Numbered from the stretch's first letter, positions 1 to 6,118 are shown. The stretch is DNA of 7,538 nucleotides from Planctomycetia bacterium (GCA_009936695.1 JAACEA010000148.1:1-7538); one strand, 5' to 3'. Translations and numbers: made by a program. Notes: generated by a model not told the origin, from the sequence alone.

Positions 1-209
1 CCACCGCGTTCGGACTCCGACTCGATCTCCTCGCCGATTCCCTTGATGCCTCGCTTGAACTCCACGATGCTGGAGCCGAGCGAACGTCCGATCTCGGGCA
101 GCCGTCGACCGAACACCAGCAGGCCGATGACGAGGACGACGGCCATCTCCCAGCCGCCGGGCATGCCGAACAGACCGAGGACGAGATGGGATGGGCTCGA
201 GGCTGGCAT
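1..209 (-). CDS. tatA: Twin-arginine translocase subunit TatA/TatE family (C-terminus cut by window edge)
   Basis: The product is a TatA-type subunit of the Sec-independent translocase, which forms the membrane pore or weakening patch through which folded, twin-arginine-signalled proteins cross the inner membrane. The first 69 codons are present. A short N-terminus with FGMPGGWE leads into one hydrophobic segment (about residues 19-33). This is followed by the family hallmark FGRRLPEIGRSLG (33-45) and the start of an amphipathic basic helix (VEFKRGIKGIGEEIE). The TatA/E signature is unambiguous. TatB is less likely, because TatB usually has an FGPxRLP hinge and a longer tail, but the missing C-terminus prevents certainty. 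The ATG at 209 is preceded by GGAG (216-219) with 6 nt spacing, which supports this start. The stop lies beyond position 1. No tatB or tatC is visible in the window. Confidence 0.93.
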   Translation of the reverse strand, partial: MPASSPSHLVLGLFGMPGGWEMAVVLVIGLLVFGRRLPEIGRSLGSSIVEFKRGIKGIGEEIESESERG

Positions 210-215
210 GGGTGA

Positions 216-259
216 CTCCGGCACGGGGGCGATGAGAACTCGATCGACCTTCGATTGTA
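216..259 (-). promoter_or_regulatory. tatA ribosome binding site and candidate -10 box
   Basis: On the minus strand GGAG (216-219) sits 6 nt before the tatA ATG. Further upstream TACAAT (254-259) is a good -10 hexamer in otherwise GC-rich DNA and would give a leader of roughly 38 nt. I found no convincing -35 at 16-18 bp spacing, so the promoter half of this call is tentative. Confidence 0.4.
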
Positions 260-386
260 CCCCAGCCGACCCGGTCGACGCACGGGGCGTTTCGTCGAAC
301 ATGACGATGCAACCCGCATTCCAAGGCGTTGGGAGCCGGGGACCGCCGATATTCGGACGCTCCACTGGACGCGGGTGTCCGTCGCG

Positions 387-1085
387 TCAGGAGAGTTCGG
401 GATGTCGAGGGCGCGGGATCCCCTCGAGCGGACCGCCACGACCGATGCGGGTGAGCCGATTCCACGGGTTTTCGGCGCGAATCAGGGCGTCGACGATCGC
501 GGTGGTGGTCGAAGACGCGACCAGATCCAGGCCGTGCGACGAGAGTCCGTGGCCATCCGCGGCAAGGTGGTCGGAGCCCTCCGCTCGCCGGTCGATGGCC
601 CGATCCCAGCGGTCGACGAGGACGTCGCGTCTCTGGCCGACCTCCCGGATCACCACGTTCAACCGGTCGACGTCGTCGCCGCGAATCTCCTCCTGAAGAT
701 CGTCACGCACCGGAGCAAGCGTCGAAAGGACCACGTCGGTGTCCGCGGACTGCTTGGCGGCGTCGATGATGCGATTGAGATCACGCCGAATGTCCGCCAG
801 TCGACGCGCGGGATGACTGATCCCATCGGGCTCGAGGGTCCTTCGGAGGTCGTCGCGGCCCACGGCGACGTGGGCGACGTGGGGCCGGAAGGTCTGAAGG
901 AGTTCGCTCATCGCATCGGCGACCGCTTCGAATCCCGGGAAGGGGCGATCGCAGCCGACGACCGCCGGTCGAAAGGGGACGTCGGCGGCCTCGAGCCGAT
1001 CGACGATGCGCATCCGCATCGAACGGCCGATCTCGTCGCCGATCAGGAGCACCAGTCGCTGGTCTTCGGTTCGCTCGGAAGTCAC
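387..1085 (-). CDS. SGNH/GDSL-hydrolase-like protein with degenerate catalytic residues (probable pseudoenzyme)
   Basis: A 232-aa protein with the block order of the SGNH/GDSL hydrolase superfamily, which normally cleaves esters (lipids, acetylated sugars, peptidoglycan O-acetyl groups). The first strand reads LVLLIGDE at 11-18, where GDS is expected, so the nucleophile Ser is Glu18. A block-III-like strand ends in GRDDLRR (76-82) where GxND is expected, so Asn is Asp. STLAPVRDD (121-129) matches the usual proline-containing strand. The last block reads DGHGLSSHG (177-185) where DGxHLSxxG is expected: Asp177 is kept, but the DxxH histidine position is Gly180, with His at 179 instead. The fold assignment is inferred from these patterns; loss of activity is inferred from the substitutions. 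No signal peptide is seen, so it is likely cytoplasmic. The start is GTG at 1085, 6 nt after a TACAAT box, which suggests a leaderless transcript. It is divergent from the murein hydrolase gene mltA. A ~28-aa Pro/Arg-rich tail follows the fold. Confidence 0.7.
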   Translation of the reverse strand: MTSERTEDQRLVLLIGDEIGRSMRMRIVDRLEAADVPFRPAVVGCDRPFPGFEAVADAMSELLQTFRPHVAHVAVGRDDLRRTLEPDGISHPARRLADIRRDLNRIIDAAKQSADTDVVLSTLAPVRDDLQEEIRGDDVDRLNVVIREVGQRRDVLVDRWDRAIDRRAEGSDHLAADGHGLSSHGLDLVASSTTTAIVDALIRAENPWNRLTRIGRGGPLEGIPRPRHPELS

Positions 1086-1091
1086 GGGTTG

Positions 1092-1119
1092 ATTGTAGTT
1101 GGCGGAGTCCGGGAGTCGA
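1092..1119 (-). promoter_or_regulatory. Promoter of the SGNH-like gene, predicted leaderless
   Basis: On the minus strand a -35-like TCGACT (1114-1119, four matches to TTGACA) is separated by 16 bp from TACAAT (1092-1097). Only 6 nt separate the -10 box from the GTG at 1085, so transcription would begin at or within a base of the start codon. No Shine-Dalgarno sequence is present. Confidence 0.5.
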
Positions 1120-1167
1120 GGGTCTTCAACCTCACCGCGGATTCAAGACGCGGAACTCCGATTCCGC

Positions 1168-1173
1168 TACCGT
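1168..1173 (+). promoter_or_regulatory. Candidate -10 box of mltA, predicted leaderless
   Basis: TACCGT fits a TANNNT -10 pattern and lies 6 nt before the ATG at 1180, the same spacing as for the divergent gene. No good -35 is visible (AAGACG at 1145-1150 is a poor match), and no Shine-Dalgarno sequence precedes the ATG. Confidence 0.35.
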
Positions 1174-1179
1174 TTCGAC

Positions 1180-2403
1180 ATGTCGATCTCGAAACCTCGA
1201 ACCGCCTCGCGTCGCTTCCCGATCAACCTTTGTCTCGCCGCCACGGTCATCGGACTCGGTGGCATCGGATGCGCCCCCGAGGCGTCGTCGAAGCCCGAGT
1301 ACGACCGGCCGTTGCCGTCGGGCGGTCACGCGCTCCGGCCGGTGGCGTCGGGTGCGATGCCGGATCTCGAGAAGGCCTGGCAGCGACGCGACACCGGCCT
1401 TCTCGACGCGCTGGATCGCAGCATCGGTTGGTTCGAGATGCCGAGCTCGCGACGTCGATACCCCTACGCGACGACCGACGGCGAGATCACGCACGAGGAT
1501 GCGCAGCGATCGGTCAAGCGATTTCGCACGATCCTGGAGACCGCCTCGACGTCGGCGGACTTTCGTCGGCAGGTGCTCGACGAGTTCCGGGTCTACGAGT
1601 CGGTCGGGTGGAACGGTGGTGGTTCGGTCCTCTTCACCGGCTACTACGCCCCGGACTTCGATGCGAGTCTCACGCGGACCGATCGATTCGCCCACCCGCT
1701 CTACGCCCGTCCGGTAGATCTGATCACCGATCCCGTCGACGGAACGCCGATCGGTCGCCGCATGCCGGATCGTTCGATCGAACGATATCCCACTCGAGCG
1801 GAGATCATGTCGAGTGGCATGCACGCGGGTACCGAGGTGGCGTGGCTCGAATCACCGCTCGACGTGTACGTCGTCCAGGTGAACGGCAGTGCCCGCCTGA
1901 ATCTTCCCGACGGCGGCGAGATGTACGTGGGGTACGCGGGCAAGACCGATCGCCGCTACAGCGGCCTCGGGGCGAAGCTGGTCGCCGATGGTCACATCCC
2001 GAAGGGCGGGCTCAGCCTCCCCGCGATCTACGACCTTCATGCCTCCGACCCCGAACTCGTCGAGACGGCGATGCTGGCCAACGAGAACTTCGTCTACTTC
2101 CAGCCCTACGACGGTGGTGGCTGGCCGTCGGGAAGCCTCGGATTCAAGGTGAATGCGAGGGCGACGCTCGCGACCGACAAGGACGTCTATCCCCCGGGTT
2201 GCGTCTGCCTCGTGGATACCGACGGCGTGACCGTCTCCGGCGTCGAGGCGCCGATCCTTCGGTTCATGGTCGATCAGGACACCGGCGGTGGAATCCGCGC
2301 CCCCGGTCGGGCCGACATCTACATGGGTGAAGGTGATCTGGCGGAAACGCTCGCGGGTGGACAGTACGCCGAGGGAAGGCTGTACTACCTGTTCCTGCGT
2401 TGA
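1180..2403 (+). CDS. mltA: MltA-type membrane-bound lytic murein transglycosylase (lipoprotein)
   Basis: A 407-aa enzyme of the MltA (GH102) family, which cleaves the MurNAc-GlcNAc bond of peptidoglycan to leave a 1,6-anhydroMurNAc end. A basic N-terminus and hydrophobic stretch end in a lipobox-like GGIGC (Cys31), so it is probably an outer-membrane lipoprotein; Gly at the -3 position makes the lipobox imperfect. Family motifs follow: FTGYYAP (152-158), YPTRAEI (203-209), a central insert domain with GYAGKTDRRYSGLG, and a C-terminal 3D-type domain (about 313-407). The latter has VDQDTGGGI (364-372), whose Asp fits the catalytic aspartate of the family, and RADIYMGEG (377-385). Length is usual and no key motif is missing. 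An in-frame TTG at 1099 would add 27 residues before the signal peptide and would run through the divergent promoter. The ATG at 1180 puts the signal sequence at the N-terminus, so I chose it. The gene converges on the coiled-coil/winged-helix gene, with a 29-bp gap. Confidence 0.93.
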   Translation: MSISKPRTASRRFPINLCLAATVIGLGGIGCAPEASSKPEYDRPLPSGGHALRPVASGAMPDLEKAWQRRDTGLLDALDRSIGWFEMPSSRRRYPYATTDGEITHEDAQRSVKRFRTILETASTSADFRRQVLDEFRVYESVGWNGGGSVLFTGYYAPDFDASLTRTDRFAHPLYARPVDLITDPVDGTPIGRRMPDRSIERYPTRAEIMSSGMHAGTEVAWLESPLDVYVVQVNGSARLNLPDGGEMYVGYAGKTDRRYSGLGAKLVADGHIPKGGLSLPAIYDLHASDPELVETAMLANENFVYFQPYDGGGWPSGSLGFKVNARATLATDKDVYPPGCVCLVDTDGVTVSGVEAPILRFMVDQDTGGGIRAPGRADIYMGEGDLAETLAGGQYAEGRLYYLFLR

Positions 2404-2432
2404 TGCTTCGCGGGTCGGGCGGCGAATCGACT

Positions 2433-2900
2433 TCAGTCGTTCGTCGTCACGTTCGCCGGGTCGGATGCGGCGACCGTTCGGACCCACTGTCCACGCGAGA
2501 CGCGCTCGAAGTCGGGGAATCTCGCGAGGGTGCTCGAGACCTGGACCTGGAGCGACTTCGTTCCTTGATGAAGTCCACGATCCACCAACGCCTCGGCGAT
2601 CTCCACCGGCCGCATCGGATCCGTGTCGAGAACGTCGAGGATCTTCGCTCGCATCGTCACGCGCTTCGATTTGCCACCGTTGGTTCGGGGCGTGCGAATC
2701 GATCGGAAGCCGGGGTTCGAGGTGGCATTGCCATCAAGCCGTTCCAGCGCCGCGATCTGGAGGTTGATCGCCTCGAGATCAGCCTGCAAGCGATCTCGAC
2801 GTGCAATGAGCTTCGGAAGCGCTGCCCGGCGGCGTTCGAGCTCGGCGGCGAGTTCGTCCAAGGGGGCCTGCGCAAGTGGGTGATTCGTGTTGGCGGACAT
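2433..2900 (-). CDS. Coiled-coil plus winged-helix (HARE-HTH-like) protein
   Basis: A 155-aa protein with no certain family name. Residues 12-57 form a charged heptad-like coiled coil (LDELAAELERRRAALPKLI onward). Then comes a short basic, Gly-rich linker (66-80, ending GGKSKR) and a C-terminal domain (82-142). That domain starts TMRAKILDVLD, contains PVEIAEALVDRGL as the helix-turn-helix core, and ends in a wing-like RVSRGQWVR. This plan resembles HARE-HTH or other winged-helix DNA-binding domains, and similar coiled-coil/AT-hook/wHTH proteins are common in planctomycetes (recollection, not searched). It is probably a dimeric, nucleoid-associated or regulatory DNA-binding protein; its targets are unknown. 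The ATG at 2900 is preceded by GAGAG with 7 nt spacing. An in-frame TTG at 2939 would add 13 unremarkable residues, so I prefer the ATG. It lies beside a low-GC intergenic island. Confidence 0.8.
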   Translation of the reverse strand: MSANTNHPLAQAPLDELAAELERRRAALPKLIARRDRLQADLEAINLQIAALERLDGNATSNPGFRSIRTPRTNGGKSKRVTMRAKILDVLDTDPMRPVEIAEALVDRGLHQGTKSLQVQVSSTLARFPDFERVSRGQWVRTVAASDPANVTTND

Positions 2901-3171
2901 CGAGTTACTCTCTCGTGTTACTTGGTCGGGTGCGATCAACCGTCGACTCTATAGGATTCGGGCGAGTCGGCCCATGGTTGCAAATGATACTAAGAACTGG
3001 TCTTTTCATCACGCTCATTCCATGGTTAAGGCGGTTCAGTGCCAATAAACGGCGTTGGCCCCAGCTCATTTCGGAGCGTCGAGAGATTAGGGTTGTGGCC
3101 TGGCGATGTTAGAAGATTCGGTGTGCGGCAACTTCTTGAACGATCGTCCGGTTATCACTCGTCGGTGAGGC
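2901..3171. other. Low-GC intergenic island with repeated CCATGGTT and a candidate -10 box
   Basis: This gap lies between two minus-strand genes. By direct count 2941-3180 has 128 G/C in 240 bases (53%), against about 65-75% in nearby coding lines. CCATGGTT occurs twice, at 2972-2979 and 3020-3027 (48 bp apart). GCCAA (3041-3045) and TTGGC (3055-3059) can pair around a 9-nt loop. On the minus strand TATAGA (2948-2953) is a possible -10 for the winged-helix gene, giving a leader of about 40 nt; no clear -35 was found. I recognise no transposase, tRNA or attC motif. It may be a regulatory region, a decayed insert, or a small RNA locus. Confidence 0.45.
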
Positions 3172-3819
3172 TCATCGCCCGGACCCGTACGAGAAGATCG
3201 CCACAGGACGGAATCCGAACTCGGCACTCCATTCGACCTTCGAGAATGATGCCGGCCAGCGTCGGGCGAAGGTCAGATTCGGTGGCGTGCCCGGCACGTT
3301 CCCTCGGGGTTTCGAGTTCAGGGACCGAACGGTCGACTGCATGCTTCGCTCGTCGGCCGCGATCACGACTTCGGCGGTGACGGTACCGATGAGGAACGCC
3401 AGTGCGAATGCGATGCAGAACCGCTTCACGGCTCGCCAACCCACCGCGTAGGAGGGAGGCAGCCTGTCGACCTCGGCACCGCATTCACCGCAACGTTCGA
3501 CGCCGGCGGCGCGAACCGGATGGCCGCAGGCGGGACAACGTCCATCCCGGACGAGGCGGTGCGGCCGACGATGGAGAAACCACATTTCGGGCAGTTCGGC
3601 GATGAAGACGAGCCAGACGATCCCGAGCCCCATGGCGACGGTGCCGAAGGTGGCGGTGGCGATCGCGGCCGCATCGATTCCAAAGGATGGGGCAAGCCCT
3701 CGCATCAGCGCATGCGCGATGTGAAAGTAGAAACCCATGAATCCGATCGCGAGCAACCACCCGAGCAGGGACGCCCAGGCCGGGACGCGAAAGCGGGTGT
3801 CGATCGAGCCTTCCGTCAT
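3172..3819 (-). CDS. Three-TM membrane protein with a four-cysteine zinc ribbon
   Basis: A 215-aa protein of unrecognised function. Hydrophobic segments at about 17-37, 51-75 and 133-154 predict three membrane helices. Between the second and third lies a zinc-ribbon-like module, CPACG (95-99) and CGECG (110-114), with an 11-residue loop between the two CxxC knuckles. It is preceded by a basic FLHRRPHRLVRDGR stretch. After the last helix comes a ~60-residue polar tail containing PRGNVPGTPP. Small planctomycete membrane proteins with CPxCG knuckles are common and mostly uncharacterised. The ATG at 3819 overlaps the ubiD stop as ATGA, so it is probably translated by coupling to the decarboxylase. 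This favours 3819 over the longer open frame that extends upstream antisense-like over ubiD. A role in the decarboxylase pathway, for example membrane recruitment or metal sensing, is only a guess from the coupling. Confidence 0.85.
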   Translation of the reverse strand: MTEGSIDTRFRVPAWASLLGWLLAIGFMGFYFHIAHALMRGLAPSFGIDAAAIATATFGTVAMGLGIVWLVFIAELPEMWFLHRRPHRLVRDGRCPACGHPVRAAGVERCGECGAEVDRLPPSYAVGWRAVKRFCIAFALAFLIGTVTAEVVIAADERSMQSTVRSLNSKPRGNVPGTPPNLTFARRWPASFSKVEWSAEFGFRPVAIFSYGSGR

Positions 3820-5864
3820 CGATCCTGCGGCGCGAACCGAGACGGCGCCGGGTCTCCCTTGAATCCGTAGTCGGACCACCGTGCGTCGACGCGATCGACG
3901 ATTTCCCGGGACATGCTCACGAGCGGCGGGTAGTCGCGGACCGGGACTCCACCCCGGTCGTCTCGACCAGGCGTCTTTCGACGAGCGTCGAAGCCGATTC
4001 TCGGCCCGCGTTGGATCCGGTCGCGGGCGGGGTCGGCATTGGCGAGCCACCGGAAGAACGTGCCCTCGAGATCGTCGAGTCGGACGTCCTCGTCGACGGC
4101 GATCACGAATTCGCCGGCGGGGCTCTCGGGGCCGATCCGATCCCAGAAGGACTCGATGGCGTGGATTCCCGCATGCGCGGTATCGGCGCCGGCGTGCACG
4201 ATCGCGAGTCGACCGAGGCCGGGGCTCGGGAGTCCGGCGCCTGCCGCGATCGCCGCCTGGCGTTGGGCCTCGTCGGGCAGACGGGGCGGCGTCAGGTCGA
4301 CGTCGCCGGTCTCTTCGCCCCGCATCCGCTCGGTCGCGTCGAAACCGATCTTGGTACCCGCCGCGATCGAAGGCGTCGAGTGATCGAGGATGTCGAGCGG
4401 GCCGCGGACGAATTCGACGTCGCGACGGAAATCGCACCGTCGCATCAGCGTCTCGACCACGGCTTCCTCGTCGTGGACCGGGACGTCGCCGTCGACGACC
4501 ACGATGGACTTCGTCCAGGCCATCTGGCCCGCGCCCCAGATCGAGTGCATCACCCGTCGCCCCTGGAGGGGATACGCCTTGTCGATTCGAACGAAGGCGC
4601 TGTTGTGGAAGCAGCCGAATCGTGGAAGGTGGTAGTCGTCGATGTCGTGGACGATCGTCTTCAGCAGGGGAAGGAACATCCGCTCCGTGGCCTTGCCCAG
4701 GTAGTAGTCCTCCTGCGGTGGCAGGCCGACCACGGTCGTCGGATAGACGGCATCGCGACGATGGGTGATCGCGGTGACCTCGACGATCGGATAGCGGTCA
4801 GGCAGCGAATAGAAGCCGGTGTGATCTCCGAAGGGGCCCTCGAAGACCGCGCCGGGCCCGAGGTCGCCGTCGGTCCGGGGGTCGTAGCCGATCATGCCCG
4901 CGTCGGTTCGCACGAATCCCTCGATCACGATCTCGGCGTTCGCGGGAACCCGGAGGGGTACCGTCTTCGCCTTGACCATCGGGATGCCCCGGCCATTCAG
5001 GAAACCGGCCATGAGGAGTTCACTGATCCCGGGCGGCAGCGGGGCAGTCGCCGCGTAGGGGAGGCACGGCTCGCCACCGAGCACGATCGCGATCGGCATC
5101 GGCCTGCCGAGTCGTTTCCAACTGCGCCAGTGCGACGCGCCGTCATGGTGCATGTGCCAGTGCATCGCGAGCGTGGTGGGCCCGAGGAGCTGGGACCGGT
5201 ACATGCCGATGTTGTGACTCGCCGGCTTCGCCTCGTCGCGGTCGTCCGCATGGATCGTGTGCATGCCGGCGAGCGTGATGTACCGCCCGCCCCCGCCGGC
5301 GGTGCCGGCCTCCTCCGCGGTCATTCCGCAGTCCACGGCGGCGGGATCGCCATCGAGCGGCCAGCACTTCAGGATGGGGAGCCTTCGGAGGTCGACTTCA
5401 TCCCGGTCGGTTCGCTTCACCACCTCCTGGCACCGGCCGGTGCGGACCGTCTTCGGTGGGATTCTGAGGAGTGGGGCGAACTCCCGGATCTTGGCGATGA
5501 TCTCCCCGAACGATCGCGGGGGCTGTGGCTTGGCGAGCGAGCCGATCCTCGCCGCGATCGCCTCGAGACCGCCGTGACTGCCGGCGCATTCGAGGGCCGA
5601 CTCCATCCGGTGATAGGAACCGTAGAGATTGATGGCGAGGGGAAAGTCGCAGCCCTCGACGTTCTCGAAGAGCAGTGCGGGGCCACCGAGCCGGCCGCGG
5701 CCCGGATCGAAGGACTCGGCATTCGCGCTGGGACTCGGACAGGCGGACAGCGCGAGTCGGTCCGCGATCTCCGTGACTTCCAGGATCGGGCTCACGGATG
5801 CGGTGATGCGGTGAAGCTCGCCGGAAGCGTCAAGGGCCGAGATGAAGGTCTGCAGGTCCGGCAT
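3816..5864 (-). CDS. ubiD: UbiD-family prenylated-FMN decarboxylase, long type (menaquinone-type or aromatic acid decarboxylase)
   Basis: A 682-aa member of the UbiD family, whose enzymes remove (or add) carboxyl groups on aromatic or unsaturated acids using prenylated FMN made by UbiX. Visible landmarks are an N-terminal LQTFISALDASGEL, ENVEGCDFPLAINLYGS (67-83), and the cofactor-site motif HNIGMYRSQLLGP (217-229) followed by MHWHMHHDGA. Next come LGGEPCLPYAATAPLPPG, the conserved Glu pair in AEIVIEGF (E311, E315), EGPFGDHTGFYS (342-353) and GPLDILDHSTP (488-498). Typical UbiD proteins have about 490 residues. The extra length is mostly C-terminal and resembles the longer menaquinone (futalosine-pathway) decarboxylases, but the substrate cannot be read from the sequence. 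The ATG at 5864 starts the family's usual N-terminus. It overlaps the zinc-ribbon membrane gene by 4 nt. No ubiX or mqn genes are in the window. Confidence 0.92.
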   Translation of the reverse strand: MPDLQTFISALDASGELHRITASVSPILEVTEIADRLALSACPSPSANAESFDPGRGRLGGPALLFENVEGCDFPLAINLYGSYHRMESALECAGSHGGLEAIAARIGSLAKPQPPRSFGEIIAKIREFAPLLRIPPKTVRTGRCQEVVKRTDRDEVDLRRLPILKCWPLDGDPAAVDCGMTAEEAGTAGGGGRYITLAGMHTIHADDRDEAKPASHNIGMYRSQLLGPTTLAMHWHMHHDGASHWRSWKRLGRPMPIAIVLGGEPCLPYAATAPLPPGISELLMAGFLNGRGIPMVKAKTVPLRVPANAEIVIEGFVRTDAGMIGYDPRTDGDLGPGAVFEGPFGDHTGFYSLPDRYPIVEVTAITHRRDAVYPTTVVGLPPQEDYYLGKATERMFLPLLKTIVHDIDDYHLPRFGCFHNSAFVRIDKAYPLQGRRVMHSIWGAGQMAWTKSIVVVDGDVPVHDEEAVVETLMRRCDFRRDVEFVRGPLDILDHSTPSIAAGTKIGFDATERMRGEETGDVDLTPPRLPDEAQRQAAIAAGAGLPSPGLGRLAIVHAGADTAHAGIHAIESFWDRIGPESPAGEFVIAVDEDVRLDDLEGTFFRWLANADPARDRIQRGPRIGFDARRKTPGRDDRGGVPVRDYPPLVSMSREIVDRVDARWSDYGFKGDPAPSRFAPQDR

Positions 5865-5872
5865 GGGAGGTC

Positions 5873-5878
5873 AGCGTA
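5873..5878 (-). promoter_or_regulatory. Candidate -10 box of ubiD, near-leaderless
   Basis: On the minus strand TACGCT fits TANNNT and lies 8 nt before the ubiD ATG, which would leave a leader of about 0-2 nt. The bases before the ATG (GACCTCCC) contain no Shine-Dalgarno sequence. No convincing -35 is seen, so this rests mainly on the analogy with the SGNH-like and mltA starts. Confidence 0.3.
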
Positions 5879-5929
5879 GCGGTTCGCCCTGCGGTCGATC
5901 GTGGATGCGGGACGGAGGCCATCGAAGGA

Positions 5930-5944
5930 CGTTCCTCCGGAACG
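5930..5944. repeat. Inverted repeat CGTTCC-TCC-GGAACG
   Basis: Six-bp perfect arms with a 3-nt loop in the divergent region. It could be an operator or a small hairpin in an RNA leader. No T-tract follows on either strand, so an intrinsic terminator is unlikely. Confidence 0.4.
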
Positions 5945-6096
5945 CCCCGGGCGTCGATCACTTGATCCGCGGTGTCCGGTGACGTGATCGATCGAGTTCT
6001 CATCGGTTCGTGGGGCGGCCGTGCGTCCGCCTTCCTGAGAGGGTTCACGTAGGATTGAGGAACCCAGCGAGGAGGGTCGCGTCACCCGAACGTCCG

Positions 6097-6118
6097 GATC
6101 CTGAGATTCCGATCCTGA
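6097..6118 (+). repeat. Tandem 8-bp direct repeat GATCCTGA with 14-bp period
   Basis: Two identical copies at 6097-6104 and 6111-6118, just upstream of the ABC ATPase start. They could be paired half-sites for a regulator of the operon; chance is also possible for an 8-mer. Confidence 0.3.

Noticed and set aside
1099..1179. N-terminal extension of MltA from a TTG at 1099
   Set aside because: It would bury the lipoprotein signal sequence 27 residues inside the protein and would overlap the divergent promoter; the ATG at 1180 is consistent with export.
255..2330. 691-codon open frame on the plus strand running through the SGNH-like gene and mltA
   Set aside because: It is Arg/Gly/His-rich low-complexity translation with no family motif. 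It is antisense to the SGNH-like gene and out of frame with mltA, both of which have clear motifs. GC-rich DNA commonly keeps such frames open.
2428..2439. CGAC-TTCA-GTCG hairpin at the convergent ends of mltA and the winged-helix gene, as a terminator
   Set aside because: The stem is only 4-5 bp, it overlaps a stop codon, and no T-tract follows on either strand.
2905..3018. 37-codon minus-strand small frame ending 4 nt before the winged-helix gene start
   Set aside because: It lies in low-GC DNA where short frames arise by chance, has no recognisable motif, and has no clear ribosome binding site.
2974..3048. 24-codon plus-strand small frame starting at the first CCATGG
   Set aside because: It is too short to judge, with no Shine-Dalgarno sequence and no known similarity that I recognise.
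2980..3130. Possible integron attC or tRNA remnant in the low-GC island
   Set aside because: The GTTAAGG and GTTAGAA heptamers do not fit the GTTRRRY core, there is no matching complementary core, and no tRNA cloverleaf could be drawn.
3172..4437. 421-codon minus-strand frame extending the zinc-ribbon gene upstream into ubiD
   Set aside because: The added 206 residues are Arg/Pro-rich and lie in another frame of ubiD. The ATG at 3819, overlapping the ubiD stop, gives a clean membrane protein.
4011..5879. 622-codon open frame antisense to ubiD
   Set aside because: It mirrors the ubiD coding frame, shows no recognisable domain, and the opposite strand encodes a clear UbiD protein.
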